Shown: positions 16,763 through 26,138 of the stretch, piece by piece
How positions within the stretch are numbered: position 1 is the stretch's first letter
How the letters are laid out: every line of letters starts with the position of its first letter
Source of the DNA: Leptospira congkakensis
GTDB taxonomy: Bacteria > Spirochaetota > Leptospiria > Leptospirales > Leptospiraceae
Reading direction: 5' to 3'
Assembly (NCBI RefSeq): GCF_004770265.1
Contig: NZ_RQGQ01000017.1
Location: forward strand, 372,001-436,000
Length of the DNA stretch: 64,000 bases
Program-made: the position numbers and the translations under genes
Notes under the pieces: generated by a model
What the model was told of the DNA's origin: nothing
Database searches by the model: none
Seen by the model: the letters and a program-made list of their open reading frames with translations, nothing else

Positions 16763-18091
16763 GATCTCTTCCTTTCGTTTTTCATATCCCTTTTTTCCAA
16801 GTAAAGCAAACATATTGTTTTTGTAATCTTCAACCCCTGGTTGGTCAAAAGGATTTACACCTAACATGTAACCAGAAACTCCACAAGCAAATTCAAAAAA
16901 ATACAAAAGTTCACCAATGGTTTCTTCATTTAAACCAGGTAATGAAATTTCTAAACAGGGAACACCACCATCTTTATGGGCAATAAGTGTTCCAAGCATT
17001 GCACTCTGATTTACCTCAGAAAGTTTTTTGCCTGCTAAATAATTAAGTCCATCTCGATCATCCGATTTTTCCGTTAGATACACATCTTGTTTTGGTGATT
17101 CCACTTTAATGACTGTTTCCATCAAATGGCGTTCTCCATCTTGGATGTATTGTCCCATAGAATGAAGGTCCGTAGTAAATTGAACGGATGCTGGAAAAAT
17201 TCCTTTTCCTGTTTTTCCTTCACTTTCACCAAACAGCTGTTTCCACCATTCAGAAACAAATGATAATGCTGGAGTATAACCAACTAAAATTTCAGTTTTT
17301 TTACCCTTTGCATAAAGACAGTTTCGAATTGTAGCATAGGTAGTGGCTATATTTCCTTCGGCTGTTGATTTTGATTTTAATTCGGCTTCCATTTGTTTGG
17401 CGCCATCGATCAGTTTGTTGATACTATATCCAGCAGCAGCTATGGGTAACAAACCAACAGGAGTAAATACTGAATAACGACCACCAACGTCGTCTGGAAT
17501 TACAAAACTAGGAAACCCATATTCGTCGGCGAGTTGTTTGAGAGCTCCCTTTTCTCTATCTGTAGTTGCAAACACTCGATTTTTTACATTTTCTCTTCCG
17601 TATTTTCTTTCCAATAAAGAGAGTAACAATCGAAAGGCGACTGCTGGTTCTGTTGTAGTACCAGATTTAGAAATTACATTCACCGAAAACTCTTTGTTTT
17701 CTAAAAAAGCAAGCAATCGTGAATGATAATCTGCATCCAAATGATGACCTGCATAAATAATTTTGACTGACTTTTTATGAGGTTCTTGGCCTCCAAATTC
17801 TGGAGTTAAGGCTTCGATAACAGCGCGGGCTCCCAAATAACTTCCACCAATTCCAACAACAACCAAGTATTGGGAATGTGACTGGATGGTTTCCGCCGCT
17901 GCTCTTATCTTTTGTAACTCTTCAGCACTGGTTCGGCTCGGAAGATCAACCCAACCTAAATACTCGTTTCCAAGTCCTGTTTTTTGAATGAGAGTTTGTC
18001 GGGCTTTCTCGGCGTTTTCTAATTCTTTCTGAAGCAAAGTTTCAGTAAGAAAAGATTTCGCAAAACGATCCGAAATTTTTAGGTTCGACAT
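16748..18091 (-). CDS. pgi: Glucose-6-phosphate isomerase
   Basis: 447 residues from the ATG at 18091 (MSNLKISDRFA), matching the shorter bacterial form; the frame is open further upstream but that extension is hydrophobic nonsense overlapping galK. It interconverts glucose-6-phosphate and fructose-6-phosphate. The phosphate-binding VVVGIGGSYLGARA, the VISKSGTTTEPAVAF loop, DDVGGRYSVFTPVG, and the C-terminal Lys region are present. It is divergent from galK, with 44 bases between the two starts. Confidence 0.95.
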   Translation of the reverse strand: MSNLKISDRFAKSFLTETLLQKELENAEKARQTLIQKTGLGNEYLGWVDLPSRTSAEELQKIRAAAETIQSHSQYLVVVGIGGSYLGARAVIEALTPEFGGQEPHKKSVKIIYAGHHLDADYHSRLLAFLENKEFSVNVISKSGTTTEPAVAFRLLLSLLERKYGRENVKNRVFATTDREKGALKQLADEYGFPSFVIPDDVGGRYSVFTPVGLLPIAAAGYSINKLIDGAKQMEAELKSKSTAEGNIATTYATIRNCLYAKGKKTEILVGYTPALSFVSEWWKQLFGESEGKTGKGIFPASVQFTTDLHSMGQYIQDGERHLMETVIKVESPKQDVYLTEKSDDRDGLNYLAGKKLSEVNQSAMLGTLIAHKDGGVPCLEISLPGLNEETIGELLYFFEFACGVSGYMLGVNPFDQPGVEDYKNNMFALLGKKGYEKRKEEILSHI

Positions 18092-18135
18092 AGCACCTGT
18101 CCTTGAATAAAGTATGGCATCGAAAGGAAGATGAA

Positions 18136-19299
18136 GTGGATTCTTTAAGAAGTAAAGAAAATTTGAATCGATTTGAATCAATATTTGGAAAAACAAAACA
18201 ACCTGCGCGTTTGTTTCAAGCACCAGCTAGAATTAATATAATTGGAGAACATGTAGATTATTTAGGTGGAACTGTGCTTCCCGCTGCCATTGATTTTGCT
18301 GTGCAGGTATATTTGCGCCCAAATGAAACCAATACCTACAAATTACATTCAGTGACTCATAATCAAACAGTGGAATTGAAAAAACCACTCATTCCAAATG
18401 CTGCTTGGGCTGACTATATTGCCGGTGTGATTGTTGAAATTGAGAAAAAAGGACATTTAGTGTCTGGATTTGATTTTCTTGTGGATGGAGATATCCCTCA
18501 AGGATCAGGTCTTTCCTCATCAGCTGCCTTGGAAGTGGTTACTGGATTTGCCATTAAGGAAACTTTCTCATTCCCGATTTCTCGAGAGGAAGTTGCATTA
18601 ATGGGACAACAGGCCGAAAATCTTTTTGTTGGAACCAAATGTGGGATCATGGACCAATTCATCATTGCTGTAGGCAAAATGAATGACTGTATTTCCTTAA
18701 ATACGGATACACTAAATTACTCATACCACCATTTTGATTTAGGGAATTACGAGTTCTATTTAATCAACTCCAATGTAAAACATAGTTTAAAAGACAGTGC
18801 TTACAATAAACGAAGATCGGAATGTGAGTCTGCTTTGATAAAAATACAAACAAAATATCCAAAATTTACGCAACTTTATGAAGTTAATTTATCAGAAGAA
18901 GAATTAAATACCTGTCACCTAACAAATGAAGAACGAAAACGGACTTTACATGTCACTTCAGAACGTGAAAGAACCAAAATAGTCATCAATGGTTTGGAAT
19001 CTGGTAATTTTTTAGCAGTGGGATCATCACTTTTTCAAACACATTGGTCGCTATCAAAAGAATTTGAGGTGTCTTGTCCAGAAACAGATTTCATAGTTGC
19101 GTCTTTACAGAACCTGGGTGTCACTGGTGCGAGAATGATCGGTGGTGGGTTCGGTGGATGCGTACTCGTACTAGACAAGAAGGATCATTTTTCTAAAATC
19201 GATGAAGTTTTAAAAAAAAGTTATCAACAAAAATTTAACCTTGGGTTAGACTTCTACAAGTTTCAAATTTCGGACGGGGTAAAGGAAATTTTTTTATGA
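18136..19299 (+). CDS. galK: Galactokinase
   Basis: 387 residues from the GTG at 18136, which has AAGGAAG five bases upstream; a TTG at 18103 in the same frame lacks a ribosome site and would add 11 residues before the usual start. It phosphorylates galactose at C1. GHMP-kinase motifs: PARINIIGEHVDYLGG, GSGLSSSAALEVV (ATP loop) and GARMIGGGFGGCVLVL. Leptospires do not grow on sugars, so a role in making or salvaging galactose for LPS is likely. The stop overlaps the start of the STAS gene (ATGA). Confidence 0.92.
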   Translation: MDSLRSKENLNRFESIFGKTKQPARLFQAPARINIIGEHVDYLGGTVLPAAIDFAVQVYLRPNETNTYKLHSVTHNQTVELKKPLIPNAAWADYIAGVIVEIEKKGHLVSGFDFLVDGDIPQGSGLSSSAALEVVTGFAIKETFSFPISREEVALMGQQAENLFVGTKCGIMDQFIIAVGKMNDCISLNTDTLNYSYHHFDLGNYEFYLINSNVKHSLKDSAYNKRRSECESALIKIQTKYPKFTQLYEVNLSEEELNTCHLTNEERKRTLHVTSERERTKIVINGLESGNFLAVGSSLFQTHWSLSKEFEVSCPETDFIVASLQNLGVTGARMIGGGFGGCVLVLDKKDHFSKIDEVLKKSYQQKFNLGLDFYKFQISDGVKEIFL

Positions 19300-19688
19300 T
19301 CGAAAACTGGAGTGATTACACAGTTGAAAGTGGAGACTTTAAAATGGAAGTTCTCCATCAGAAATTTGTTCCCCTCGCAGAAACAGCTGTGTACTTTGAA
19401 TTGTCTGGAGAAATCAATCTCTACAATTCACAAGTCATGAAAGAAAATTTGGAAATTCTCATCTCCAAAGGAATCTCTCATATGTATTTAAACTTTGAAC
19501 AGGTAAGTTATATCGATAGTTCCGGGTTGGGAGTTTGTTTGGGGATTCATTCTAGGTTGATGAAACAAAAGGGATACATTCGAATCATTTCTCCCTCTGA
19601 AAAAGTGAGATATGTTTTGGAGCTTACCAAACTCCGAAGCCTGCTCCAAATTTTTCCCACATTGGAACAGGCCGTTCAGGCAAATTAG
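19296..19688 (+). CDS. STAS-domain anti-sigma factor antagonist
   Basis: 130 residues, one STAS domain. The phosphorylation loop reads YIDSSGLGV with both serines, so it should be controlled by an RsbW/SpoIIAB-type kinase in a partner-switching pathway. No kinase or phosphatase gene is adjacent. It overlaps galK by 4 bases and the convergent mtnP gene by 4 bases. Confidence 0.9.
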   Translation: MIENWSDYTVESGDFKMEVLHQKFVPLAETAVYFELSGEINLYNSQVMKENLEILISKGISHMYLNFEQVSYIDSSGLGVCLGIHSRLMKQKGYIRIISPSEKVRYVLELTKLRSLLQIFPTLEQAVQAN

Positions 19689-20548
19689 AAATAAGTTGGA
19701 AAAAGGAATTTTAATTTTTCAATTTGTTCTGGATTTCTTTTTTCTGGTGAAGTCACCAAAGAAAACTTTGTACTTCCCACAAGGCTTGTATCATCCGATT
19801 TTCCTAAAAGATCAATCAGCGCCGAAAGTAACTTCTTAGCTGTTTCCGCATTTTTACTTAGGTTACCCAAAACCATTTCCAAAGTGACATGAGCTTCATC
19901 TTCTTTCCAACAATCGTAGTCGGTTGACATACAAACCATTTGGTAAAGAATCTCAGCCTCTCTTGCTAGTTTTGCTTCTGGAAGGACAGTCATATTGATG
20001 ATGTCGGCTCCCCAAGATCTATACATATGAGATTCAGCTCTTGTAGAAAATAATGGCCCTTCCATACAAATCAGTGTTTTGTTGGAATGAATCGGAAGGC
20101 CAATTTGTTTTGCGGCTTCTTCTACTTTTTTTCCAAGTCCTGGTGAAAACGGATCAGCAAAAGGAGCATGAGCCACCATTCCGTTTTCGAAAAATGTAGA
20201 TGGTCGCGCTTTTGTGCGATCAATGATTTGTGAAGGAATCACAAAATCTCTAGGAGCAATTTCTTGGCGTAAACTTCCTACAGAACTAAAAGCTATAATT
20301 TCTTCTACACCTAACTGTTTTAATGCGGCGATGTTCGCTCGTGCCGGAACTTCGCTTGGATTTAATGAATGCCCTTTTCCATGTCTAGGTAAAAATGCAA
20401 TTTCTTTACCTTTAAAACGACCAATAGTGATCGTGTCCGATGGTTTGCCCCAAGGTGTATCAGGATGGATTTCTTTGATAATTTCCATTCCATCAATTGA
20501 ATATAGGCCAGTTCCACCAATGACCCCGATTTTCACTACATTTGCCAT
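19685..20548 (-). CDS. mtnP: S-methyl-5'-thioadenosine phosphorylase
   Basis: 287 residues. It cleaves methylthioadenosine with phosphate to adenine and methylthioribose-1-phosphate in methionine salvage. The N-terminal GVIGGTGLYSIDGM, FLPRHGKGHSLNPSEVPARAN, the CMEGPLFSTRAESHMYR segment and NMTVLPEAKLAREAE, CMSTDYDCW are the class-2 nucleoside phosphorylase signatures in the MTAP form. The substrate-pocket NMT fits an adenine-type (MTA) rather than inosine-type enzyme. Confidence 0.94.
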   Translation of the reverse strand: MANVVKIGVIGGTGLYSIDGMEIIKEIHPDTPWGKPSDTITIGRFKGKEIAFLPRHGKGHSLNPSEVPARANIAALKQLGVEEIIAFSSVGSLRQEIAPRDFVIPSQIIDRTKARPSTFFENGMVAHAPFADPFSPGLGKKVEEAAKQIGLPIHSNKTLICMEGPLFSTRAESHMYRSWGADIINMTVLPEAKLAREAEILYQMVCMSTDYDCWKEDEAHVTLEMVLGNLSKNAETAKKLLSALIDLLGKSDDTSLVGSTKFSLVTSPEKRNPEQIEKLKFLFPTYF

Positions 20549-20640
20549 ACGAATCCTCTTAAAGTGCAGTTTCCCCCCAACGTTTTTGGTTGCATTCGTT
20601 TTTTACATTCGAAGACTGTAGAATGCTCATGGGAGAATAC

Positions 20641-22074
20641 ATGAAATCCAAAATATTACCCTTAACCACTCTAACACTTATGATTTTTACAGCAGCCATT
20701 ACCTCTGATTCCGCATTTGATATGTCCACCCAGTCTGACCGCAAATCAGTCAGTGTTACCATTTACAATGGAGGGATTGGTCTCGTTCGGGAAACTCGCC
20801 TTTTAAATTTATCCAAAGGGATTCGGACTTTGCGTTTTGAAGATGTTCCTTCTCAAATCATCCCACAAACCGTAAGAGTCAAAGGAGAAGATCCTAAAAA
20901 ACTTACCGTATTTGAACAAAACTACGAATACGATTTAATTTCCCCTGAACGCCTTATGGACAAGTACATTGGAAAAGAAGTTACCCTTTACAATGAAACA
21001 AAAGAAAAAACAACTTCCGTCAAAGCGACGTTAATCTCTAACAATGGAAACCCTGTGTATAAAATTGGAGATGAAATTTCTCTTGGTTACAATGGACGAG
21101 TGACGGTTCCCACCATTCCTGAAAATCTTTATGCAAAACCTACTCTTGTTTGGAAACTAAAGAACGATGTAGAAAAGGAACAAACCTTAGAAGTTTCTTA
21201 CCAAACCCATGGCCTTGGTTGGTCCGCTGATTATATCCTTGTTTTGGATAAAGAAGAAGAACTTTGTGGTTTGAATTCTTGGGTTACTTTGAATAACAAC
21301 TCTGGTGCTGAGTTTAAAAACGCAACATTGCAACTTGTGGCAGGGAAGGTAAATTTAATCTCCAACCAAGCCAACGTGTATGCAAACCAATCCCGCACTG
21401 TAAAAAAGACAATGATGAAAGAATATGATGAATCGAGTGCAGCTCCAGAATTCAATCAAGAGAATTTGTCAGAATACTATTTATATACATTGGACCAACC
21501 AACCAATATTGGTTACAACCAAACTAAACAGGTCCAACTATTCCAATCAGAAGGAATCGAAATCAAAAAGTTTTTTGTTTTTGAAAACCTTCCTATGTAT
21601 GAAGGGAATGAAAAGAATTTCAATAACGCAACCATCAAGTACATCTTCAAAAATGCGAAGAAAAATAATTTAGGTCGCCCACTCCCACTAGGAACCATTC
21701 GCGTTTTCAAAGCAGATTCCAAAGGACGCCAACAACTTCTGGGAGAAGATACGATTGACCACACTCCTGAAAACGAAGAAGTAAAAATCAAAACGGGACA
21801 AGCCTTTGATGTGGTTGCTAACGGCAAACGACTCTCTAACGAAGTGTTCAAACTTTCCCGTGGAGATAAATCAACTTACTCTGCAGAAATTCGAAACCGA
21901 AAAAAAGAAACAATCGAAGTTCGATTCTATACTAACCTTTGGGGTGATTGGAATATCACAAAATCCTCTCATAAATTCACAAAAGAATCCGCAACGAAGG
22001 CATATACAGATGTTACTGTAAAAGCCAATGAAACCGTAACTGTGGAATACACTGTAGAAACAAAATACCAATAA
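20641..22074 (+). CDS. Exported DUF4139 domain protein
   Basis: 477 residues from the ATG at 20641, chosen because GGGAGA lies 6 bases upstream and a signal peptide follows (KILPLTTLTLMIFTAAITS). The mature protein matches the DUF4139 pattern: SVTIYNGGIGLVRETR at the start, an LEVSYQTHGLGWSADYILVL segment in the middle, and a C-terminal beta-rich region ending near EVRFYTNLWGDWNI. The function of the family is not established. It is directly followed by the oxidoreductase gene with a one-base overlap of stop and start. Confidence 0.85.
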   Translation: MKSKILPLTTLTLMIFTAAITSDSAFDMSTQSDRKSVSVTIYNGGIGLVRETRLLNLSKGIRTLRFEDVPSQIIPQTVRVKGEDPKKLTVFEQNYEYDLISPERLMDKYIGKEVTLYNETKEKTTSVKATLISNNGNPVYKIGDEISLGYNGRVTVPTIPENLYAKPTLVWKLKNDVEKEQTLEVSYQTHGLGWSADYILVLDKEEELCGLNSWVTLNNNSGAEFKNATLQLVAGKVNLISNQANVYANQSRTVKKTMMKEYDESSAAPEFNQENLSEYYLYTLDQPTNIGYNQTKQVQLFQSEGIEIKKFFVFENLPMYEGNEKNFNNATIKYIFKNAKKNNLGRPLPLGTIRVFKADSKGRQQLLGEDTIDHTPENEEVKIKTGQAFDVVANGKRLSNEVFKLSRGDKSTYSAEIRNRKKETIEVRFYTNLWGDWNITKSSHKFTKESATKAYTDVTVKANETVTVEYTVETKYQ

Positions 22075-23660
22075 TGGAAAACAAATATGACGTAATCATT
22101 ATCGGTTCTGGTATTGGTGGCCTCGCGGTCGCCTCTATCCTTTCCCAAATAGCCAAAAAGAAAGTATTGGTTTTGGAACGTCATTTTAAGTTAGGTGGAT
22201 TCACTCACACCTTCAAACGACTTGGAAAGTTTGAATGGGATGTGGGGATCCATTATATCGGGGACTTAGCGGAAGGTTCGATGTTACGAACTCTTTTTGA
22301 TTCCATCACCAGAAAAGGTGTGAAGTGGAACAAAATGGAAGAACCTTTTGAAGTCTTCGATTACCCTGAATTTAGTTTTCCCGTTTATGGAGAAAAAGAA
22401 AAATTTGTTTCGGACTTAAAACTCAAATTTCCTTTAGAATCCGAAGCCATTGATAGATACTTTCGAGATGTCGAAACTTTCGCCCAATGGTTTGGTAGGC
22501 ATTTTACATTAAAAGCAATGCCCGCCGTATTTGAAAAAGCAGCCAAGTTTTTAAACTTAAACCACATTCCCACTCCTTATATCACTACCAAAGAATATAT
22601 GGAAACCAATATTCAGGATGAAAACTTAAGAGCCCTTCTTTGTTCGCAGTGGGGTGACTATGGGCTCCCTCCTTCCGTTTCTTCTTTCGCCATCCATTCC
22701 ATGATTGTTACCCATTACTTTAATGGTGGGTATTTTCCCATTGGCGGATCTTCTAAAATTGTCGATTCGATTGAACCCATCGTCGAAGAAAACGGTGGGA
22801 GTTTAAAAATCCTCCACACGGTGAAAGAAATCCTTCTCGAGGGAGACAAGGCAGTTGGTGTGAAGGTAGAAGTCCAAAAAGGAAAAACTTTTTCTGAAGA
22901 GAAATTTTATGCTGATGTGATTGTTTCCGATGCCGGAGCCTACACAACTTACAACAAATTATTACCGAAAGAATATTCCTCTGCTTTCCAAAAACCTTTG
23001 GAAACTCTCAGCACACAAGGAACCACTTCCATCACACTTTATATTGGATTTAAGGAATCTCCGACAAAACTCGGATTCCACGGCGAAAACCATTGGATCT
23101 TTCCTGACAAAAATCATGACGCTTGTTATGCGAAAAGAAATGATCTGGCAGAAGGAAAACCTCCGATGATGTATTTATCTTTTCCTTCCTTAAAAAACCC
23201 AGAAGCAGAAGACCACACTGCCGAAGCCATCAGTTTTGCTGATTATTCTCTGTTTGCCAAATGGAAGGATGAACCTTGGAAAAAACGAGGAGAAGACTAT
23301 ACAAAACTCAAAGAAACCATCACCGAAGGGATGTTAGAATTTTTAGAAAAACGATTTCCCGGATTTCGGGACTTAATCGAATTCACAGAGCTCTCCACCC
23401 CCATCACTACGGAATTTTTTACCGGCCACAAAGAAGGTTCTATCTATGGACTTTCCTGTACACCGGAGCGCTTTCAGCAAGAATGGTTAGGTGTGAGGAC
23501 AACGATCAAAAATCTTTACCTAACCGGAGCGGATGCCTGCTCTCCTGGAGTGGCTGGTGCCTTAATGGGCGGAATTGCCGCTTCTTCTGTGGTTTTAGGG
23601 CTTACAGGAACACTTCGGCTGATGAAAGAACTTTTCCAAAAGAGCCAAGAAACCGGTTGA
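22074..23660 (+). CDS. FAD-dependent oxidoreductase, RetSat / phytoene desaturase (CrtI-like) family
   Basis: 528 residues. An N-terminal FAD/NAD-binding loop VIIIGSGIGGLAVASILSQ, then LVLERHFKLGGFTHTFKR and WDVGIHYIGDL, and a C-terminal NLYLTGADACSPGVAGALMGG. This pattern is shared by all-trans-retinol 13,14-reductases and carotenoid desaturases, which act on conjugated polyenes. The actual substrate is unknown. The stop codon lies within the -35 hexamer of the next gene's promoter. Confidence 0.88.
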   Translation: MENKYDVIIIGSGIGGLAVASILSQIAKKKVLVLERHFKLGGFTHTFKRLGKFEWDVGIHYIGDLAEGSMLRTLFDSITRKGVKWNKMEEPFEVFDYPEFSFPVYGEKEKFVSDLKLKFPLESEAIDRYFRDVETFAQWFGRHFTLKAMPAVFEKAAKFLNLNHIPTPYITTKEYMETNIQDENLRALLCSQWGDYGLPPSVSSFAIHSMIVTHYFNGGYFPIGGSSKIVDSIEPIVEENGGSLKILHTVKEILLEGDKAVGVKVEVQKGKTFSEEKFYADVIVSDAGAYTTYNKLLPKEYSSAFQKPLETLSTQGTTSITLYIGFKESPTKLGFHGENHWIFPDKNHDACYAKRNDLAEGKPPMMYLSFPSLKNPEAEDHTAEAISFADYSLFAKWKDEPWKKRGEDYTKLKETITEGMLEFLEKRFPGFRDLIEFTELSTPITTEFFTGHKEGSIYGLSCTPERFQQEWLGVRTTIKNLYLTGADACSPGVAGALMGGIAASSVVLGLTGTLRLMKELFQKSQETG

Positions 23661-23697
23661 CAATTGGTTTAAGATTTGATAGTTTGATATTAAATTA
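23657..23697 (+). promoter_or_regulatory. Promoter and probable operator of the MarR gene
   Basis: TTGACA at 23657-23662 (sharing bases with the preceding stop codon) with a weak -10-like TAGTTT 17 bases on. An imperfect palindrome, ATTTGATA-GTTTGA-TATTAAAT (23674-23695), covers the -10 region and ends two bases before the ATG. The 20-base part 23678-23697 matches 47077-47096 at 17 of 20 positions, all differences being transitions. A repressor bound here would block its own promoter. Confidence 0.65.
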
Positions 23698-24159
23698 ATG
23701 GGAACAAAATTCAAAGGATCCAAAAAAGAAGTACAGGCGCTGGATGCGTTCATTAAACTGAAACGCGCGGCCGAGTCTCTGTCTTCCCGACTGATTTCTG
23801 AGTTCACTAAATGGAGCATCTCAGAAAGCCAATTTGGGGTACTCGAGACTTTGTACCATTTAGGTCCTCTTTGCCAAAAAGACCTTGGGGATAAAATTCT
23901 AAAAAGTACAGGAAACATCACTCTTGTCATCGACAACCTAGAAAAACGAAGTCTTGTAGAACGTGTTCGCGGTGTGGAAGACAGACGATTTATTTCTGTC
24001 CACCTAACAACTGAGGGAAAAAAACTCATCGAACAAATTTTCCCTGACCATGTTAAACGAATCACATCCGAATTCGCAGTATTGTCACCTGAGGAACAAG
24101 AAGTCCTGGGTAAGATCTGCAAAAAACTCGGTAAAAAAACAGACGCTCTCTGTAAGTAA
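23698..24159 (+). CDS. MarR family transcriptional repressor, MhqR-like
   Basis: 153 residues. A winged helix-turn-helix with the recognition region KSTGNITLVIDNLEKRSLVE and wing VEDRRFISVHLTTEGKKL. The stretch LETLYHLGPLCQKDLGDKIL...IEQIFPDH resembles regulators of the 2-methylhydroquinone/catechol-resistance group (MhqR) more than generic MarR. Such repressors are inactivated by quinone electrophiles and release dioxygenase and carboxylesterase genes. A matching operator lies before such an operon at 47 kb. No ribosome-binding site precedes the ATG, so the message may be almost leaderless. Confidence 0.85.
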   Translation: MGTKFKGSKKEVQALDAFIKLKRAAESLSSRLISEFTKWSISESQFGVLETLYHLGPLCQKDLGDKILKSTGNITLVIDNLEKRSLVERVRGVEDRRFISVHLTTEGKKLIEQIFPDHVKRITSEFAVLSPEEQEVLGKICKKLGKKTDALCK

Positions 24160-24160
24160 T

Positions 24161-25429
24161 TTAATCTCGGTAGTCCATCACCAATCGAAATCCCGCTCGC
24201 CTATCTTCGGATAGGTTAGGAATCCCTCCGTAAGATCTAGCACTGGCTGTAGAATTTTTTGCAGAGTCTGAATAAGAACCTCCACGAACTACTTTGTAAA
24301 TTTTTCCAAAAGAAAAGTTTTTGATATGATGCCCAGGATACAATTGGTAATCACTGGAAGTCCATTCGGGAGCATTCCCACACATTCCAATCGCCCCATA
24401 AGGACTTGCCCCTTCGGTAGATAATTCAAATACCGATTGTGCTTTGCCGATTTTTGATTCCCTTGTATTACAATACAAAGAGTCGTATTCATCCCCAAAA
24501 GGATATTTGGTAGCGATGATTTGGTAACCCAAAGTTTCATCCCTGTTGGTAAATTCGATCACACCGGGGCCACGGGCTGCTTTTTCCCATTCCCATTCGG
24601 TAGGAATTCGTTTCCCCACCCAACTCGCATAACGTTCTACTTCACGGTAGGTCAGATGGACCACAGGAAAATCCCCTTCTCCTGCAGGATATTTTCCCCC
24701 AATCCAATGAGGAGGACTTTGGGTAGTGGTTTGTTTTAGAAAATAAGCATATTCTGCATTTGTGACTTCATACTTATCAATATAAAAGGAAGGGATCTCT
24801 TTTAGGTTGGAAGGTTTTGGTTCTAAATAATAAGGATTAAAACTATCACTAGAAGGATCAGTTCCTTGGCCGTATAAAAAAAGACCTCTGGTAACTAGAA
24901 CCATTTCCTTTCTATCTTTGGGATGAAAAACCGTTTTTCTAGGAGGAGTAAACCTTCCTTTAAAAAAGGCATCAGGTTCTGTAAAAAAATCTTCTTCGAT
25001 ATAACTGGAAATATAAGCATCAGTGGTGATTTCTTTCATTTTGGAATCTAAATCTGGTTTGTAATCACCTACTAACACCACTTCGATGAATTGATTTTTT
25101 TGGTTGATGTTTTTTTCTTCCCAAACCGTATCTCGGACTAAAAGAACCCCTTGTTTGAGGTTCGTGAGTTTTTGATACACAGGAAATTCCTTTGTATCTG
25201 CAAATAAGGACTTAATTTCACCAAGTGAGAGTTTTGAAATTCGTTGGTTGCGATAAATGCGAACTTTGATCCAAAGTCTATTTTTATAAACACCGACAAC
25301 TTCCCCTTTCCAGAGTTGGACTTTCTTTTTAGTCGATGCAAAGGGTGATTCTTCCGAAGTTTCCTCTTGCGAAACAAGGGGTGCCATGGCCATCCCCAAA
25401 ACGAATAGAATCAATAGTAAATTTTTCAT
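24161..25429 (-). CDS. Exported SUMF1-fold (formylglycine-generating-enzyme family) protein, non-catalytic type
   Basis: 422 residues from the ATG at 25429, which opens directly into a signal peptide (KNLLLILFVLGMAMA); an ATG at 25447 is possible. The first ~180 residues have no recognised domain. The C-terminal ~230 residues form the SUMF1 fold: YIDKYEVTNAEYAYFL, VVHLTYREVERYASWVGKRIPTEWEWEKAAR, GMCGNAPEWTSS and VVRGGSYSD...RRAGFRL. The two catalytic cysteines of true formylglycine-generating enzymes, expected after GGSY, are replaced, so a binding or structural role is more likely. Confidence 0.85.
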   Translation of the reverse strand: MKNLLLILFVLGMAMAPLVSQEETSEESPFASTKKKVQLWKGEVVGVYKNRLWIKVRIYRNQRISKLSLGEIKSLFADTKEFPVYQKLTNLKQGVLLVRDTVWEEKNINQKNQFIEVVLVGDYKPDLDSKMKEITTDAYISSYIEEDFFTEPDAFFKGRFTPPRKTVFHPKDRKEMVLVTRGLFLYGQGTDPSSDSFNPYYLEPKPSNLKEIPSFYIDKYEVTNAEYAYFLKQTTTQSPPHWIGGKYPAGEGDFPVVHLTYREVERYASWVGKRIPTEWEWEKAARGPGVIEFTNRDETLGYQIIATKYPFGDEYDSLYCNTRESKIGKAQSVFELSTEGASPYGAIGMCGNAPEWTSSDYQLYPGHHIKNFSFGKIYKVVRGGSYSDSAKNSTASARSYGGIPNLSEDRRAGFRLVMDYRD

Positions 25430-25523
25430 ACTGTCTTTTATCATCATCGGCGTATTTTGCAGAAACCTTTTGATTGAAATTTCCTGTGCTTGTATACAAT
25501 CTGTGGGAAAGGGAAATCCCAGA

Positions 25524-26135
25524 TTGATTGAGTTTCAATACAAACGAGAGAAGGAAAACATCCTCATTTCCCTCAAAACGGATTCTACCCAAATTGGTAC
25601 CTTCCACAGAATCGCTACGATCATTTATGCTCTCAAAATGGACATCCTTTCGGGTGAACTAAGCACAGTCATAGAACAAGGTCGCGAATTTACAATCGAT
25701 TCGTTTATTTTACAGGCAGATGGCGGGGACACAACCCAAGCTGCATTCAAACTAGGGATGATGATGGATTCCCTGTTTTCCAAAAATACTAAGTTCGAAG
25801 AGATTTTGGAGAAATTACAGATCCAAGAACCTGCAATCGCAACATTCTTTCGCGAAACTCCAGAGTTTATATTCAGTGATCTTCCCGAAAGGAACGAAAC
25901 TTGTTTGTATTTGGAAAGTAGTGCCGGACGAGGTTTGTTGTATTATGTATCTCGCATTTTAATGCAAAATCAAATTAACATTCGTACTGCGACCATTGAA
26001 ACGGATTTCGAAACAGGTCGGGCCAAAGATAGTTTTTATTTAACGGATGCATCGGGGAAGATGTTTGCTTCTTCTGATCTTGCGGACAAAATCAGAAGAG
26101 AAATTCTAGCCCCGATTCAATCAAACTCTCGTTAG
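25524..26135 (+). CDS. Double ACT-domain protein, similar to the C-terminus of GlnD
   Basis: 203 residues from a TTG at 25524 that has GGGAAAGGGA about 9 bases upstream; GTG at 25503 and ATG at 25386 are alternatives, but the last would run into the divergent SUMF1-fold gene. Two ACT-like regions: ILISLKTDSTQIGTFHRIA and, after residue ~120, LYLESSAGRGLLYYVSRIL with INIRTATIETDFETGRAKDSF. The second is very like the ACT domains of uridylyltransferase GlnD, but no nucleotidyltransferase or HD domain is present. It probably binds an amino acid. Confidence 0.72.
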   Translation: MIEFQYKREKENILISLKTDSTQIGTFHRIATIIYALKMDILSGELSTVIEQGREFTIDSFILQADGGDTTQAAFKLGMMMDSLFSKNTKFEEILEKLQIQEPAIATFFRETPEFIFSDLPERNETCLYLESSAGRGLLYYVSRILMQNQINIRTATIETDFETGRAKDSFYLTDASGKMFASSDLADKIRREILAPIQSNSR

Positions 26136-26138
26136 AGA

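Noticed and set aside
24161..25429. Formylglycine-generating enzyme
   Set aside because: The catalytic cysteines after the GGSY motif are absent, so the enzymatic name was not used.
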